Positions 7,871-17,514 of a stretch of DNA of 52,930 nucleotides are shown here, in pieces. Numbering within the stretch: position 1 is the first letter of the stretch; each line of letters opens with the position of its first letter. The notes below the pieces were generated by a model that worked only from the letters and a program-made list of their open reading frames with translations, had not been told where the DNA came from and made no database searches. The stretch is from Salinispora cortesiana. Its GTDB lineage: Bacteria; Actinomycetota; Actinomycetes; Mycobacteriales; Micromonosporaceae. A program made the position numbers and the translations under genes. The stretch covers positions 1-52,930 of the forward strand of contig NZ_AXVR01000036.1 of assembly GCF_000484695.1 (NCBI RefSeq), read 5' to 3'.

Positions 7871-9079
7871 CTACGGCCGGAGACACCGCGCCGCTACGAT
7901 CATCTCCAACTGGGTGGCGTGCTCGTCCTGATGCCCGGGGAGAAATCGGAGGATCTCGCCCAGGCTGATCGTAGCGCCGTTAGGCCTGCGGCCGGTCACA
8001 GCCCAGGTGGCGGACGGGCAGGCGCGGACGGCGTGTCGGAGGTCTTGTTGGGCTGCGGCGAGATCGTCGAGTAGATCCCCCCAGTCCACGGCGGCATAGG
8101 TGGCGACCCGATCGGCATCCAGCGGGTCGAAGTTCGACAGGGTGATATCCGGTCGGCCGCTGGACAGGAGCCGAATCCGCTCGGTGAAGATCAGGGCACT
8201 GTCGCGCAGATGGCCGGCGATCTCTCGGGCGGTCCAGCCCAGTTCCCCGCTGTAGTCGCGAAAGTGTCCTGTGGCTATGAGCCGAGCCTGCTCGGTCGGG
8301 TGCAGGGTGGCACGCTCACCCGCTGCGGTGAGCATCTTCAGCACGGTCTCGACCCGGCGCTGATGCCGGGCGAGTTCGTCGACGAGCACCCTCCGCGACT
8401 GGGGTGCCTGGCTGTCGGCCTCGGCCGCTGCTGGTGCAGGTATCGCTGCCGTCGTTACGGGCGATGATGACAGCCAGTCGGCCAGTCCGCCTGCCCAGGC
8501 GGCCCTGGCAAGGAGCTGGTAGCCGGTGGGGCCGGGGTGATACCCGTCGATCAGGTCGTCGGCCCATCTCGGGGTGGTTGACAGGGCTGCGAATACGTCG
8601 ACGTACGGTACCCCGGCCTGGGCTGTGACGGCCGCGAACACCGTGTTGAGGCTTCGGACGCGCTGGCGGTGGGCCTCGTCCACCACCGGGGTGGGCCCGA
8701 CCACGGCAACGGCAACGTCATGCGCGGTCGCCGATCGCAATGCGCAGGCCAGAGAGCGGCCGGCGTCGACGTCGGTGAGTCGTGGCAGGCCCTCGACGAG
8801 ATCTGTGTCGTTGACCCCGGAGCTGATGATGATTCGGCCGTCCGGAGGGTGGGGCAAGCGGGCCATACATTCGGGTAGACGGGCGCTGATGAGGTCCGCC
8901 GTCTGCGCCCGGATGCCGAGGTTGTACAGGGTGAGATCGATGCCACGATCGGCGGCGAGTGGCATGAGCCGGCCGACCCAGCCACTCTGCTCGGGGTCAC
9001 CCACGCCGAGGACCAACGAGTCGCCGAGAACGCAGACCCGTAGCGGTGAGTGAGGTGTTGGGTGATGAGTGTTGATCAT
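7871..9079 (-). CDS. SGNH/GDSL hydrolase fused to a DinB-like domain
   Basis: A 402-residue two-domain protein. Residues 12-205 form an SGNH esterase: block I VLGDSLVLG with the nucleophilic serine, block II glycine in NLGIRAQT, block III GVND, and block V DGYHPGPTGY with the catalytic Asp and His. Residues about 225-395 resemble DinB/DUF664-type four-helix proteins, with candidate metal-binding histidines in GWTAREIAGHLRDS and in LPGHQDEHATQLE. No signal peptide is seen, so it should be cytosolic. The start has GGAAGGGATC upstream. It is divergent from a GlxA-type regulator across 97 bases and may be controlled by it. The joining of these domains is unusual to my knowledge. Confidence 0.8.
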   Translation of the reverse strand: MINTHHPTPHSPLRVCVLGDSLVLGVGDPEQSGWVGRLMPLAADRGIDLTLYNLGIRAQTADLISARLPECMARLPHPPDGRIIISSGVNDTDLVEGLPRLTDVDAGRSLACALRSATAHDVAVAVVGPTPVVDEAHRQRVRSLNTVFAAVTAQAGVPYVDVFAALSTTPRWADDLIDGYHPGPTGYQLLARAAWAGGLADWLSSSPVTTAAIPAPAAAEADSQAPQSRRVLVDELARHQRRVETVLKMLTAAGERATLHPTEQARLIATGHFRDYSGELGWTAREIAGHLRDSALIFTERIRLLSSGRPDITLSNFDPLDADRVATYAAVDWGDLLDDLAAAQQDLRHAVRACPSATWAVTGRRPNGATISLGEILRFLPGHQDEHATQLEMIVAARCLRP

Positions 9080-9176
9080 TCTCTGATCCCTTCCGGATGC
9101 CTCGCGCGGCTATCAAATCCTGGTCGCCGACAGGAAGGGGAGTGGCAGGAACGCCACACTGCGATAGTTTCTTGCC

Positions 9177-10181
9177 ATGACCGTACGGCGACACCGAGTG
9201 GTAGCGATCGCCCACGAGCACATGTCGCTGTTCGAACTGGCCGCCGTTGCTGAGGTGTTTGGGCTAAGCCGGGAGGACGTGGCAAGTCCGTGGTACGACT
9301 TCGAGGTGTGCGCGCCCCGCAGTGCCGTGCCGGTACGCAACGCCCCTCACCTGCTTCTTCAGACCTCCGCCGACCTTGCGGCGCTTGCCACTGCCGATAC
9401 GGTCGTCGTCGCCGGATGGCATCCGGTCGATCATGACCCGTCCGCGGAGGTTGTCGACGCAGTCCATCAAGCCTGGCGGCGGGGCGCGCGGGTCGCCTCC
9501 ATCTGCGGCGGCGCATTCGTCCTCGCAGCCGCGAAACTCCTGAACGGGCGCGAGGCCACAACACACTGGCGCTATGCGGCGGAGTTCCGCCGCAGGCATC
9601 CCACCGTACGTTTGACCCCCGATGTGCTTTACATCGACCACGGCGACGTGGCAACGTCCGCCGGCACGGCGGCCGGCATCGACCTTTGCCTCCACCTGCT
9701 CCGCAACGACCTTGGCGGCGCGGCAGCCAACGAGGTTGCTCGGCGGATGGTCGTCCCGGCCCACCGAGGGGGCGGGCAATCCCAATTCGTTGACCGGCCG
9801 GTTGCGCCCGATCCGTTTGATCCGATCGCTCCACTACTGGACTGGATGACCGCACATCTAGATCGGCACCTCACTCTCAGTGAGTTAGCGCAACAAGCCG
9901 CAGTCAGCCAGCGGACACTAGCCCGGCGCTTCGCGCTGGCAACGGGATCCACGCCCACACAGTGGCTTCTGGAGCAGCGCCTCTTTGAGACGCGACGGCT
10001 CCTGGAGTGCAGCGATCTGACCGTCGAATCGATCGCCGCCCGCACCGGCCTCGGCTCCGCGGTCAACCTACGGCGACACTTCCGGCGACGCTTCGACACC
10101 ACACCTGCGGCCTACCGAGCGGCCTTCCACACGCTTGCGACGGCCGGGCCCGCGCTGGTGTCAACGACCGGACCTCGGTAG
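9177..10181 (+). CDS. GlxA-family transcriptional regulator (DJ-1/PfpI domain plus AraC HTH)
   Basis: A 334-residue regulator. Residues 8-175 form a DJ-1/PfpI-like domain with the nucleophile-elbow pattern ASICGGAFVLAAAKLLNGR, where a Cys occupies the active position. Residues 230-325 are an AraC-type double helix-turn-helix, including LTLSELAQQAAVSQRTLARR and the second motif in VESIAARTGLGSAVNLRRHF. Relatives regulate amino-acid, betaine or stress genes. It faces away from the SGNH-DinB gene, the most obvious target. The ribosome binding site at ATG 9177 is weak. Confidence 0.9.
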   Translation: MTVRRHRVVAIAHEHMSLFELAAVAEVFGLSREDVASPWYDFEVCAPRSAVPVRNAPHLLLQTSADLAALATADTVVVAGWHPVDHDPSAEVVDAVHQAWRRGARVASICGGAFVLAAAKLLNGREATTHWRYAAEFRRRHPTVRLTPDVLYIDHGDVATSAGTAAGIDLCLHLLRNDLGGAAANEVARRMVVPAHRGGGQSQFVDRPVAPDPFDPIAPLLDWMTAHLDRHLTLSELAQQAAVSQRTLARRFALATGSTPTQWLLEQRLFETRRLLECSDLTVESIAARTGLGSAVNLRRHFRRRFDTTPAAYRAAFHTLATAGPALVSTTGPR

Positions 10182-10374
10182 TGCCCGCTAGTAGTGGTTG
10201 CTCAGGTTGGGACGAGTTGGTGGCAGAGTGGGCAGAACCCCACTGGGGTCCGCGTCGGATCACCCGGCCGGCGATCCGCACCCGCAGGGCGAGGAAGCGC
10301 CCGGACATCCCCGACGGGCCGGTCCGGAGCGCGCGTCGGATGTGGACCGGGTCGAGGCTCTCCAGGAACAGCGC

Positions 10375-10651
10375 CACGCCGCCCTCGGCGGCGATCACTC
10401 CCGCGCGGTCCCGGTCGACGGGCGCGCACCGCTCGGCCGCCAGCGCGCCGAGCCGGTAGAGGCCGGCGTACGCCCACCGGCACACCGAGTCGGCCCCGCC
10501 AACGACCATGTAGTCCTGGCCACCGGCGGCGACGGCGTCGAAGGCGAACCCGAGCGCGTAGTTGCTCGCCGAACAGGCCCGTGAAGGCGTCGATGCCTAT
10601 GCCGATACTCGAGACCGGCCCGAGCCCGGTCACCACAACCCGTCGGTTCAT
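10375..10651 (-). pseudogene. Beta-ketoacyl synthase remnant with internal deletion
   Basis: From an ATG at 10651 the leftward frame reads MNRRVVVTGLGPVSSIGIGI, the standard start of FabF-type or type II polyketide ketosynthases. After DAFT it changes frame and resumes at CSASNYALGFAFDAVAAGGQ, the active-site cysteine region, then MVVGGADSVCRWAYAGLY and ends near GVALFLESLD. About 130 residues between start and active site and the whole C-terminal half with both catalytic histidines are missing. Confidence 0.6.
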
Positions 10652-10699
10652 CACTCCAGGCGTCCTTCGTGAGTCCTTGGGCCGCGGCCGGCGGGAGCG

Positions 10700-10915
10700 C
10701 CGGGTGCCACCCCGCTTGAACGTCTCTACCCGGTGGGGTTGAAGGCCGAAGGCCTTCCAGATCCGGCCCACCGTCGGACAGCCCAGACTCGGCCACCATC
10801 GACGCCCACGACCAGTGCGTGGCATCGGTCTGCGGCCAGATCCCCAGCTCCACAGCAACATCCTGATTGGACGCACCTTCCGCGCAGCCCAGTACGATCC
10901 GGTGCCGTAGCGGCG
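10700..10915 (-). pseudogene. IS630-family transposase remnant
   Basis: The leftward reading gives RHRIVLGCAEGASNQDVAVE, the N-terminal helix-turn-helix of IS630 transposases, then DATHWSWASMVAESGLS and, after a frame change, VGRIWKAFGLQPHRVETFK, the second DNA-binding helix pair. A segment between the two motifs is deleted and the DDE domain is gone. It directly precedes the ketosynthase remnant. Confidence 0.55.
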
Positions 10916-10919
10916 AGTG

Positions 10920-11136
10920 CCGGGGGCCTGTTGCAGGGTCGCGTCCAGAACGGTGATGTGGTCGGCGTGGTGTTCGACCCGGCCCGGCCGGCGCGCATCA
11001 GCCCCGGCAGGGCCTCGCGGGAGTTGTCCAGGAAGCAGCACAGTGGGTGGTAGCCAAAGCGACGGGCACCTGCGTGTCCGGACACACGTCCGTCCACGCT
11101 GACAATGACCGTCAAACGCGTTCCGGTAGCCTGCAC
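10920..11136 (-). pseudogene. IS1380-family transposase remnant
   Basis: The leftward reading gives RLTVIVSVDGRVSGHAGARR, then FGYHPLCCFLDNSREALPGL and RAGRAGSNTT, then in another frame ADHITVLDATLQQAP. These match the central DDE-containing part of IS1380 transposases (FGYHPLxxFxDNTGEALAGLLRPGNAGSNTAADHxxVLD). At least one frameshift is present and both ends of the gene are absent. No element ends were identified. Confidence 0.55.
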
Positions 11137-11271
11137 CCGGCACGTACCCTCCGTGACGGGCGATCAGGGCCTTCGACAAGCCAGGTCATCCAAGATCAGA
11201 AGGCGCTTCCTCATGTTCGATCATGGACCAGGTAGCTCCTTAACGAAGGGCCCAGGCTAGGAGGACCCACC

Positions 11272-12166
11272 ATGCTGGAACTGATCGACATCACCAAGAT
11301 CTACGCCAAGGGCAAACGCGCCGTGGACGGCATGACCCTTCGGATGCAGCCCGGGATGCTGGGCCTGCTCGGGCCGAACGGCGCGGGCAAGTCGTCACTG
11401 ATGCGGATCGCCGCGACCGTCACCAAGCCGACTTCCGGGAAGGTACTGTTCAACGGCACCGACGTGGTGGCCAAGCCGGACCTGCTGCGCCAGGCTCTCG
11501 GGTACCTCCCGCAGGACTTCGGCGTCTACCCGAACCTGACCTCCCGGGAGTTCCTGCGCTACCTGGCTGCCGCCAAAGGACTGTCCGCCAAAACGGCCAC
11601 AGCGCGCATCGACGAGCTGCTCGCGATGGTCAACCTCACTGAGGCGCTCAAACGGCCGCTCGGCAAGTACTCGGGCGGCATGCTGCGCCGGGTCGGCATC
11701 GCCCAGGCCCTGCTCTCCGACCCGCAAGTGATTATCGTGGATGAGCCGACCGCCGGGCTGGACCCGGAGGAACGGGTCCGCTTCCGCGCTCAGTGATCTC
11801 GCCGCCGACCGGGTGGTAATGCTCTCCACCCACATCGTGTCGGACGTCGAGTCGGTCGCCTCCGACATCGCCATCGTCTCGCAGGGCCGGCTGCTGCGCC
11901 GCGACAGCCCCGAGGAGCTGCTCCGCCAGGTGGAGGGGCACGTCTGGGAGCTCGTCGTGCCGTCCAGCCAGGTCTCGGTGCTCCAAGACCAATTCGTGAT
12001 CAGCCGGCTGGTTCGCACCACCGAAGGCGTACGAGTCCGACTGCTCTCCCCCGAGTCGCCGGGTCCGGAATCGGTTTCGGCCGCTCCCAACCTCGAGGAC
12101 GCGTATCTGGCAGTGATCAACCAGGCTTCCGGTCAGTACGTGGAAGAGCGGGCGGTGCGCCGATGA
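11272..12166 (+). pseudogene. ABC transporter ATP-binding protein, frameshifted
   Basis: The first frame encodes 174 residues with Walker A GPNGAGKSS near residue 40, the Q-loop in LPQDFGVYP, signature YSGGMLRRVGIAQALLSD and Walker B VIIVDEPTAGLDP, then stops at 11796. The next frame continues without a gap in homology: LSDLAADRVVMLSTHIVSDVE (with the switch histidine) and a C-terminal domain to 12166. A net loss of one base (or gain of two) near 11785-11795 explains this. Rejoined length, about 298 codons, is normal for the family. AGGAGG at 11259-11264 marks the start. The permease overlaps its end as ATGA. It may be a true lesion, a sequencing error or, less likely, programmed. Confidence 0.8.
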
Positions 12167-13791
12167 GGGTCGCGACGATCGGCGGACTGGCCGTCGCCGA
12201 TTTCAAGGACCGGGTACGCCGCCCCGCCTACGCGGTCATCCTGCTGGCCGCCGTCGGCCTGGGTTACGTCGCTGCGCCGGCCAGCGACGCGCGCTGGGCG
12301 GTGATGTACATCGGCCACCACCGCGGCGAGTACAACTCGGCGTACATCGGGACGCTGATCGCGCTGACCAGCGCGTTGTGGCTCACTCTCGGCGGGTTCT
12401 ACGTGGTGCGCAACGCGATCAGCCGGGACGAGAGCACCGGCGTCGGCCAGCTGCTCGCCGCCACGCCGTTGCGTTCGGTCGACTATCTGCTCGGCAAGTT
12501 CCTCAGCAGCTGCCTGACCCTGACGTCGATGGTCGGGGTGCTGGCGATCACCGCGATGGTCCTGCAGGTGGCCCGTGGTGAGGACCGGTCGATCGATCCG
12601 ATCGCGCTCCTGACCCCGTTCGTGGTGATCGCCATCCCGCTGGTCGCGTTCACAGCCGCCATGGCCCTGCTGTTCGAGAGTGTGCCGTTGCTGCGGGCAG
12701 GTCTCGGCAACATCCTGTGGTTCTTCGTCTGGCTGGTGGTCGCCATCGGCGGCCAGTCGCCGGGCGCCCCGCTCGGTGGCATTGGGGTGCACGCCGTCGC
12801 GGAATCGATGGCACGGGCGATGGCCAACCAGGGAATCGACAACTCCGAGGGTGGCTTCAGCCTCGGTCTGGTCTATCTCGACAACCCGCTGCGTACCTTC
12901 ACCTGGGACGGGCTGGACCTGACCGCGGGCTACCTCGGTGGACGGCTCTCGATGATCGTGCTCGCGCTGCTGCTGGCCGTGGTGCCGGCCCTGTGGTTCG
13001 CGCGGTTCGACCCGTCCCGCGGCCACGGTCCGGTGCCGGGCAACACGGTGGACCCGGTCGGACCGGCGGTCGAGGGTCCGGACCTCCCGATGGCGGTGGT
13101 GCCATCCGCCGCCGGTCGGCCGGCGACCACCACGGCGGCCGCCAGCGTGGCCATCCTTCCCGCCAAGGGGGTGCGGCGGCCTGGCGGGTACCTGCGGCTA
13201 CTCACCGGCGAGTTCCGGATCCTGATCCAGGGAGTGTCGCGCTGGTGGTGGCTGGGGGCACTGCTGATCACGGTGCTCGGCCTCACCCTGCCCTTCGACG
13301 GGGTGATCCTGGCTATCCTGCCGCTGAGCTGGGTCTGGCCGATGCTGGTCTGGTCCCGCCTGGGCACGCAGCGGTACGAGTACGGCGTGGACGCGATCCT
13401 CGGGGCGTACCCGTGGGCGCGGCGGAGGCTACTCGCCGAGTGGGCTGCCGGTGTGGTGCTCACCGCCTTGGTCGGCATCGCCCCGGCCATACGGATGCTG
13501 GCCGCGGCGGACGCGCCCGGCCTGGCCGCCTGGGCCGCCGGCGCGCTCTTCATTCCGTCGCTGGCACTGGCCCTGGGCGTGCTGAGCCGTACCCACCGGT
13601 TGTTCCAGGCGATCTTCGTGATGTGGTGGTACGCCGCGATCAACGACATCGCGTTCCTGGACTTCATGGGCACCGCCCGCGTCGACGGCGTTCCGGCCGG
13701 GCCGAATCCCGCGCTGTTCGTCGGCGCCGCCGTGGTCCTGGTCGGTCTCGCTCTCGTGGTCGGCAGTGCTCGCCGTAACGCGCGTACATGA
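12163..13791 (+). CDS. ABC-2 type transporter permease
   Basis: A 542-residue polytopic membrane protein with about twelve hydrophobic segments in two halves of six, separated by a cytoplasmic linker near residues 285-340. The first half has an extracellular loop with YNSAYIGTL and a GQLLAATPL motif followed by YLLGKF, common in ABC-2 permeases. It would form the channel for the ATPase encoded just upstream, whose stop overlaps its ATG. Substrate is unknown. If the ATPase is truly broken, the permease is probably inactive unless another ATPase substitutes. Confidence 0.8.
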   Translation: MRVATIGGLAVADFKDRVRRPAYAVILLAAVGLGYVAAPASDARWAVMYIGHHRGEYNSAYIGTLIALTSALWLTLGGFYVVRNAISRDESTGVGQLLAATPLRSVDYLLGKFLSSCLTLTSMVGVLAITAMVLQVARGEDRSIDPIALLTPFVVIAIPLVAFTAAMALLFESVPLLRAGLGNILWFFVWLVVAIGGQSPGAPLGGIGVHAVAESMARAMANQGIDNSEGGFSLGLVYLDNPLRTFTWDGLDLTAGYLGGRLSMIVLALLLAVVPALWFARFDPSRGHGPVPGNTVDPVGPAVEGPDLPMAVVPSAAGRPATTTAAASVAILPAKGVRRPGGYLRLLTGEFRILIQGVSRWWWLGALLITVLGLTLPFDGVILAILPLSWVWPMLVWSRLGTQRYEYGVDAILGAYPWARRRLLAEWAAGVVLTALVGIAPAIRMLAAADAPGLAAWAAGALFIPSLALALGVLSRTHRLFQAIFVMWWYAAINDIAFLDFMGTARVDGVPAGPNPALFVGAAVVLVGLALVVGSARRNART

Positions 13792-13821
13792 TCGGAGCCC
13801 ATAGCACCCGGCCAGGCTGGT

Positions 13822-16629
13822 CTATGCGATAAGAAGATCGTCGAGAGTGTCGCCGATCGTGGCGAGGGCTTGCCGGTAATTCACAATCGCGGACTCGTTC
13901 GGTGTGGGGGCGGCGGCGAGCTTGTCCCGGGCATCAGCGACCATGGCCGCCCAGGCGGCGTTGTCGAGCATGCCGGTGGTGTCGAGGAAGGCCAGAATCC
14001 GGGCGCCGTCGGCGAAACGTGCCACTGCCGGCATCATCGTGACGAAGCCGACCAGGACAGCGCAGGCCGCGTGCATGTTGTCGACCTCGAGCAGTTCTTC
14101 GACGTGGGCACGGAGTAGCTGATAGGCGGCTCTGCGGTCGCCGCGCTGGAACAGCGCCTGGGCACGCACGGACTGGTTCGGCGAGTGGGTGCGTGCCGGC
14201 AGCGGCACGTCAATCGCCTGGTCGAACAACTGGTCGGCGACGGCCCGTTGACCTTGGAAGGCGGCGGAGAAGCCAAGCAGCATCAGCGTCCAGTGCAACA
14301 AGGTCGGCGGGCCGTGGCTGCGGAACCGGTCGACGAGCTGGGTGAGCTGGGCCTCTCCGCGTGCGTACTGTCCCTGAAAGACCAACGCTGCGCCGAGGTC
14401 GACCTCGACCTGCGCGGCGAGATCGCCGGCGCCGAGCTGGCGCAGCTCGGCCAGCGCTGGCGGCGCCGTGTGTATCTGAGTTGCGTAGTCGTCGTGGACG
14501 TTGGCCCGCAGGTGCCGGGCTACCGGGTCGTCCTGATCGCAGTGCTGCCGGACCAGGGTGTCGAACCCGGCTGGGTCCTGACGGACGTGATAGCGGGACG
14601 CGGCAGCGATCAGGCTGGCCACGACCCGCGGCCGGTCCTCGGCCGGCGCCTGTTCGAGGAGGCGCTGCGCCCACTGCCCGATCTCGTGCCGGTGCCGCCG
14701 GGCGGCCTCGGTGCAGATCGGCCGGAACAGGTCATGGGCGAGGCGGTAGTCGCCGCCGGTAAAGGCCCGGTCAACCGCTACCCGCAGGTTGGGCCACAGC
14801 TCGTCCAGCCGGGCGACCCCCTGGACTTCGGCGGGTCCGCCGAGCTGATCGTGCAGCGAGGTCACCCGTTCCCGTACGTATCGGGTGTGCGCGGCCTGGA
14901 CGGGTGCGGCCGCCGGTCCCGCGGCGAGGTGTTCGGCGGCGAACTGGCGGACTGGTTCCAGCAACCGGAACTGCTGGCCGAACGGGCCGGGTTCGGCGGC
15001 CACCATCGAGCGCTGCACGAGGGTGTGCAGCACGTCGTTGACATCCAGGCCGCTGCCGGCCGCAATGGCCGCGGCTCCGGCCCGGTCGACTGGGCCGGTG
15101 CACACCGACAGCCGTTGCAGCAGGTCCTGTTCGGCCGCGGTGAGCAGTCGGTAGGACCATTGGATCGTGGCCCGCATGGTGCGATGCCGGTCCGCTCCGG
15201 TCCGCCGCCCGCCGACCAGCAAACCGAGCTGATCGTCGATACGCTCGCGGATCTCCTGCGGGGTGTGACTGACGGTTTGGGCGGCGGCCAGCTCGATGGC
15301 GAGGGGAAGCCCGTCGAGGTAGCGGCAGATCTCCTCGATCACCTCCCGTGCGGCACCCGTCGGGCCGGCGACGGTCAGCGCGTTCGCGCGTTCGGTGAAC
15401 AGGTCGGCGCCGGCCCCGGCCGCGGGCAACGGCGGTACGGCGACCAGCCGTTCGTGACCGTGGCTGAGGCCGAGCGGTTCCCGCGCGGTGGCCAACACCC
15501 GCACCTGCGGGCAGCCGTCGGCGACGGCCTGGGCCAGGCGGGCTGCGCCCTCCACGACGTGTTCGCAGTTGTCGAGCACAAGCAGTGCCCGGAGTGAGCT
15601 CAGGGCCAGCACAATGGACTCACTCAGCGACCGGCCTGGGCCCTCCTCGGCGCGTACCGCCGCGGCGACGGCCTGGGGGACGTCCTGGTCGGTCGTGATC
15701 TCGGTCAGGTCGACCAGCCAGGCGCCGTGCTCCAGCCGGGCCCGTTGGGCGGCCGCGAGAGCGAGCGCGGTCTTGCCGATGCCGCCCGGCCCGACCAGGG
15801 TGACCACCGGGCTCTCCGCCAACGCCCGGCCGATGCGGTCGAGGTCGCCGTCGCGGCCGATCAGGCGCACGGCACGCCGGGGCAGCCGGTCTACCGGCTC
15901 GGACCGCTGCTCGCCGCCGATGCGGTGGTCCTGGCCGAGGATCGCCAACTCCAGGCGGCGCAGTCGCGGCCCGGGCTCCACGCCCAGGTGCTCGATCAGC
16001 CGCTGCCGGGCAGTGCGATACGCGGCCAGCGCGTCAGCCTGCCGACCCACCCGGTACAGCGCCGTCATCAGCAGCGCCCAGATGCCCTCACGGTACGGAT
16101 ACCGCACGCTCAGCTCGGTCAGCGGACCCACGGTCGCTGCGGCGTCAGCGTCCACCCGGGCGGCGAGGTCGGCCTCGACCGCGCCGAGCCACCGCTCGAC
16201 CAGACCGTCCACGGCCGCGGCCAGGCCGGGCACCGGCACCCCGGCCAGCGGATCGCCGGTCCACTCGGCGAGCGCCCCGGCGAGATCGCCGGCCTCGACC
16301 CGCCGGCCGAACCGGATCACATCGACCGCATCGGCGGGCACATCGAGACGGTACGCGGCACCCGAGCGCACAATCCGCGTGGCGCCCAGACCGCCCCGCA
16401 GCCGAGCGATGTACGACTGCAGGGTTCGGACGGCAGTACGGGGTGGTTGCTCGCCCCACAGCAGATCGATCAGCCGCCAGTCCGGAACCGCCGTGCCGGG
16501 CTGCAACGCCAGGGCCGCCAGCAGCGCACGGCACTTACCCGCCCCGATGTCGACGACGGCACCGTTCCCGTCCACCACCTCGACTCCACCGAGCAACCGT
16601 ATGCGTACCGCCGGACCTGCCATAGCCAC
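13822..16629 (-). CDS. AfsR/SARP-family transcriptional regulator with NB-ARC ATPase domain
   Basis: A 935-residue regulator. Residues 8-95 form an OmpR-like winged helix (RIRLLGGVEVVDGNGA to QSYIARLRGGLG), residues 100-245 the bacterial transcriptional activation domain ending HLGVEPGPRLRRLELAILGQ, and residues about 255-560 an NB-ARC type NTPase with P-loop GPGGIGKTALALA near 282 and Walker B ALLVLDNCEH near 355. The rest is helical and repeat-like, consistent with a TPR sensor region. Such proteins activate specialised-metabolite or transporter genes. It converges on the damaged ABC genes and is divergent from the DUF4386 gene across 180 bases. Confidence 0.92.
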   Translation of the reverse strand: MAMAGPAVRIRLLGGVEVVDGNGAVVDIGAGKCRALLAALALQPGTAVPDWRLIDLLWGEQPPRTAVRTLQSYIARLRGGLGATRIVRSGAAYRLDVPADAVDVIRFGRRVEAGDLAGALAEWTGDPLAGVPVPGLAAAVDGLVERWLGAVEADLAARVDADAAATVGPLTELSVRYPYREGIWALLMTALYRVGRQADALAAYRTARQRLIEHLGVEPGPRLRRLELAILGQDHRIGGEQRSEPVDRLPRRAVRLIGRDGDLDRIGRALAESPVVTLVGPGGIGKTALALAAAQRARLEHGAWLVDLTEITTDQDVPQAVAAAVRAEEGPGRSLSESIVLALSSLRALLVLDNCEHVVEGAARLAQAVADGCPQVRVLATAREPLGLSHGHERLVAVPPLPAAGAGADLFTERANALTVAGPTGAAREVIEEICRYLDGLPLAIELAAAQTVSHTPQEIRERIDDQLGLLVGGRRTGADRHRTMRATIQWSYRLLTAAEQDLLQRLSVCTGPVDRAGAAAIAAGSGLDVNDVLHTLVQRSMVAAEPGPFGQQFRLLEPVRQFAAEHLAAGPAAAPVQAAHTRYVRERVTSLHDQLGGPAEVQGVARLDELWPNLRVAVDRAFTGGDYRLAHDLFRPICTEAARRHRHEIGQWAQRLLEQAPAEDRPRVVASLIAAASRYHVRQDPAGFDTLVRQHCDQDDPVARHLRANVHDDYATQIHTAPPALAELRQLGAGDLAAQVEVDLGAALVFQGQYARGEAQLTQLVDRFRSHGPPTLLHWTLMLLGFSAAFQGQRAVADQLFDQAIDVPLPARTHSPNQSVRAQALFQRGDRRAAYQLLRAHVEELLEVDNMHAACAVLVGFVTMMPAVARFADGARILAFLDTTGMLDNAAWAAMVADARDKLAAAPTPNESAIVNYRQALATIGDTLDDLLIA

Positions 16630-16809
16630 TCCCGCGTCCGATAACCCGCCCCGACCCGCAGCTCAACATCTTCTCAACGCCCGTACAACGCCGACCCAAC
16701 GTAGGTCCGCCACGATCGGGCCACCTCGATCGCGGGAGGCAGGTCGCCGCCCGCCGCTCGAACCCGCCGCAGCCCGACCCCGGGTTGCCACGATACTGCT
16801 GGAGGAACG

Positions 16810-17514
16810 ATGTCCGAACGGTCCGCCGCCCGCCTCGCCGGTGCCCTCTTCCTACTGGTCATCGCGGTCGTCCTGGCCAGTTCGGCTGCCGGCAGCGGCG
16901 CCGGCGGCATCGCGGAACGGCTCGACGACATCGCCACAGACCCGTCCGGGCTACGGCTCAGCATCGTGCTGCTGGCCGTCGCCGGCGTCGCCACGCTGGG
17001 TCTGGCCGCCATGCTGCACGCCATCACCCGGCGACAGGACCCGTCCCTGGCCGCTTTCGCCCTGGCCTGCCGAGCGGTGGAGTCGGGACTCTACGCAGTA
17101 CAGATCCTCGGTGCCATGCTGCTCCTGTCGCTCAGCCGGCAACAAACGGACACTGCCCGGGAACTGGGCGCGGCGACGGTCGACATCGCTGCGTGGAGCA
17201 CGAACGTCGGCGCCTGCTTCTTCGCCGTCGGTAGTGCCGTTTACGCCTACCTACTGCTGCGGTCCCGCGCGATCCCCCGACCGCTGGCCAGCCTCGGCCT
17301 GCTCGCATCGCTGCTGCTCGCCGTCAGCGTCCCCGTGCAAAGCGCCGCCGGCTCCGTCACCGCCGAGGGCGCCGGCTTCCTGCTGTGGCTGCCGATGCTC
17401 GCCTTCGAAATCACCGCCGGCGGGTGGCTGCTCATCAAGGGCATCCGGTCCACGGATCCCGTCCGCTCTTCTCTCGCTGGCGCGAAGGAGAGCGACAAGG
17501 TGAGGGTGGCATAA
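16810..17514 (+). CDS. DUF4386-type integral membrane protein
   Basis: A 234-residue protein with six hydrophobic segments (about residues 8-28, 48-72, 82-108, 132-152, 158-178 and 190-212). The beginning RSAARLAGALFLL and the LYAVQILGAMLLL and IPRPLASLGLLASLL stretches match DUF4386 proteins, which have no known function. GGAGG a few bases before ATG 16810 marks the start. It is divergent from the AfsR-like regulator and could be one of its targets (inference). Confidence 0.75.
   Translation: MSERSAARLAGALFLLVIAVVLASSAAGSGAGGIAERLDDIATDPSGLRLSIVLLAVAGVATLGLAAMLHAITRRQDPSLAAFALACRAVESGLYAVQILGAMLLLSLSRQQTDTARELGAATVDIAAWSTNVGACFFAVGSAVYAYLLLRSRAIPRPLASLGLLASLLLAVSVPVQSAAGSVTAEGAGFLLWLPMLAFEITAGGWLLIKGIRSTDPVRSSLAGAKESDKVRVA

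Noticed and set aside
14185..17503. Long open frames on the + strand (470 and 671 codons) opposite the AfsR-like gene
   Set aside because: They are Arg/Ala/Pro-rich with no domain, and lie antisense to a gene with clear SARP, BTAD and NB-ARC motifs; high GC keeps antisense frames open.
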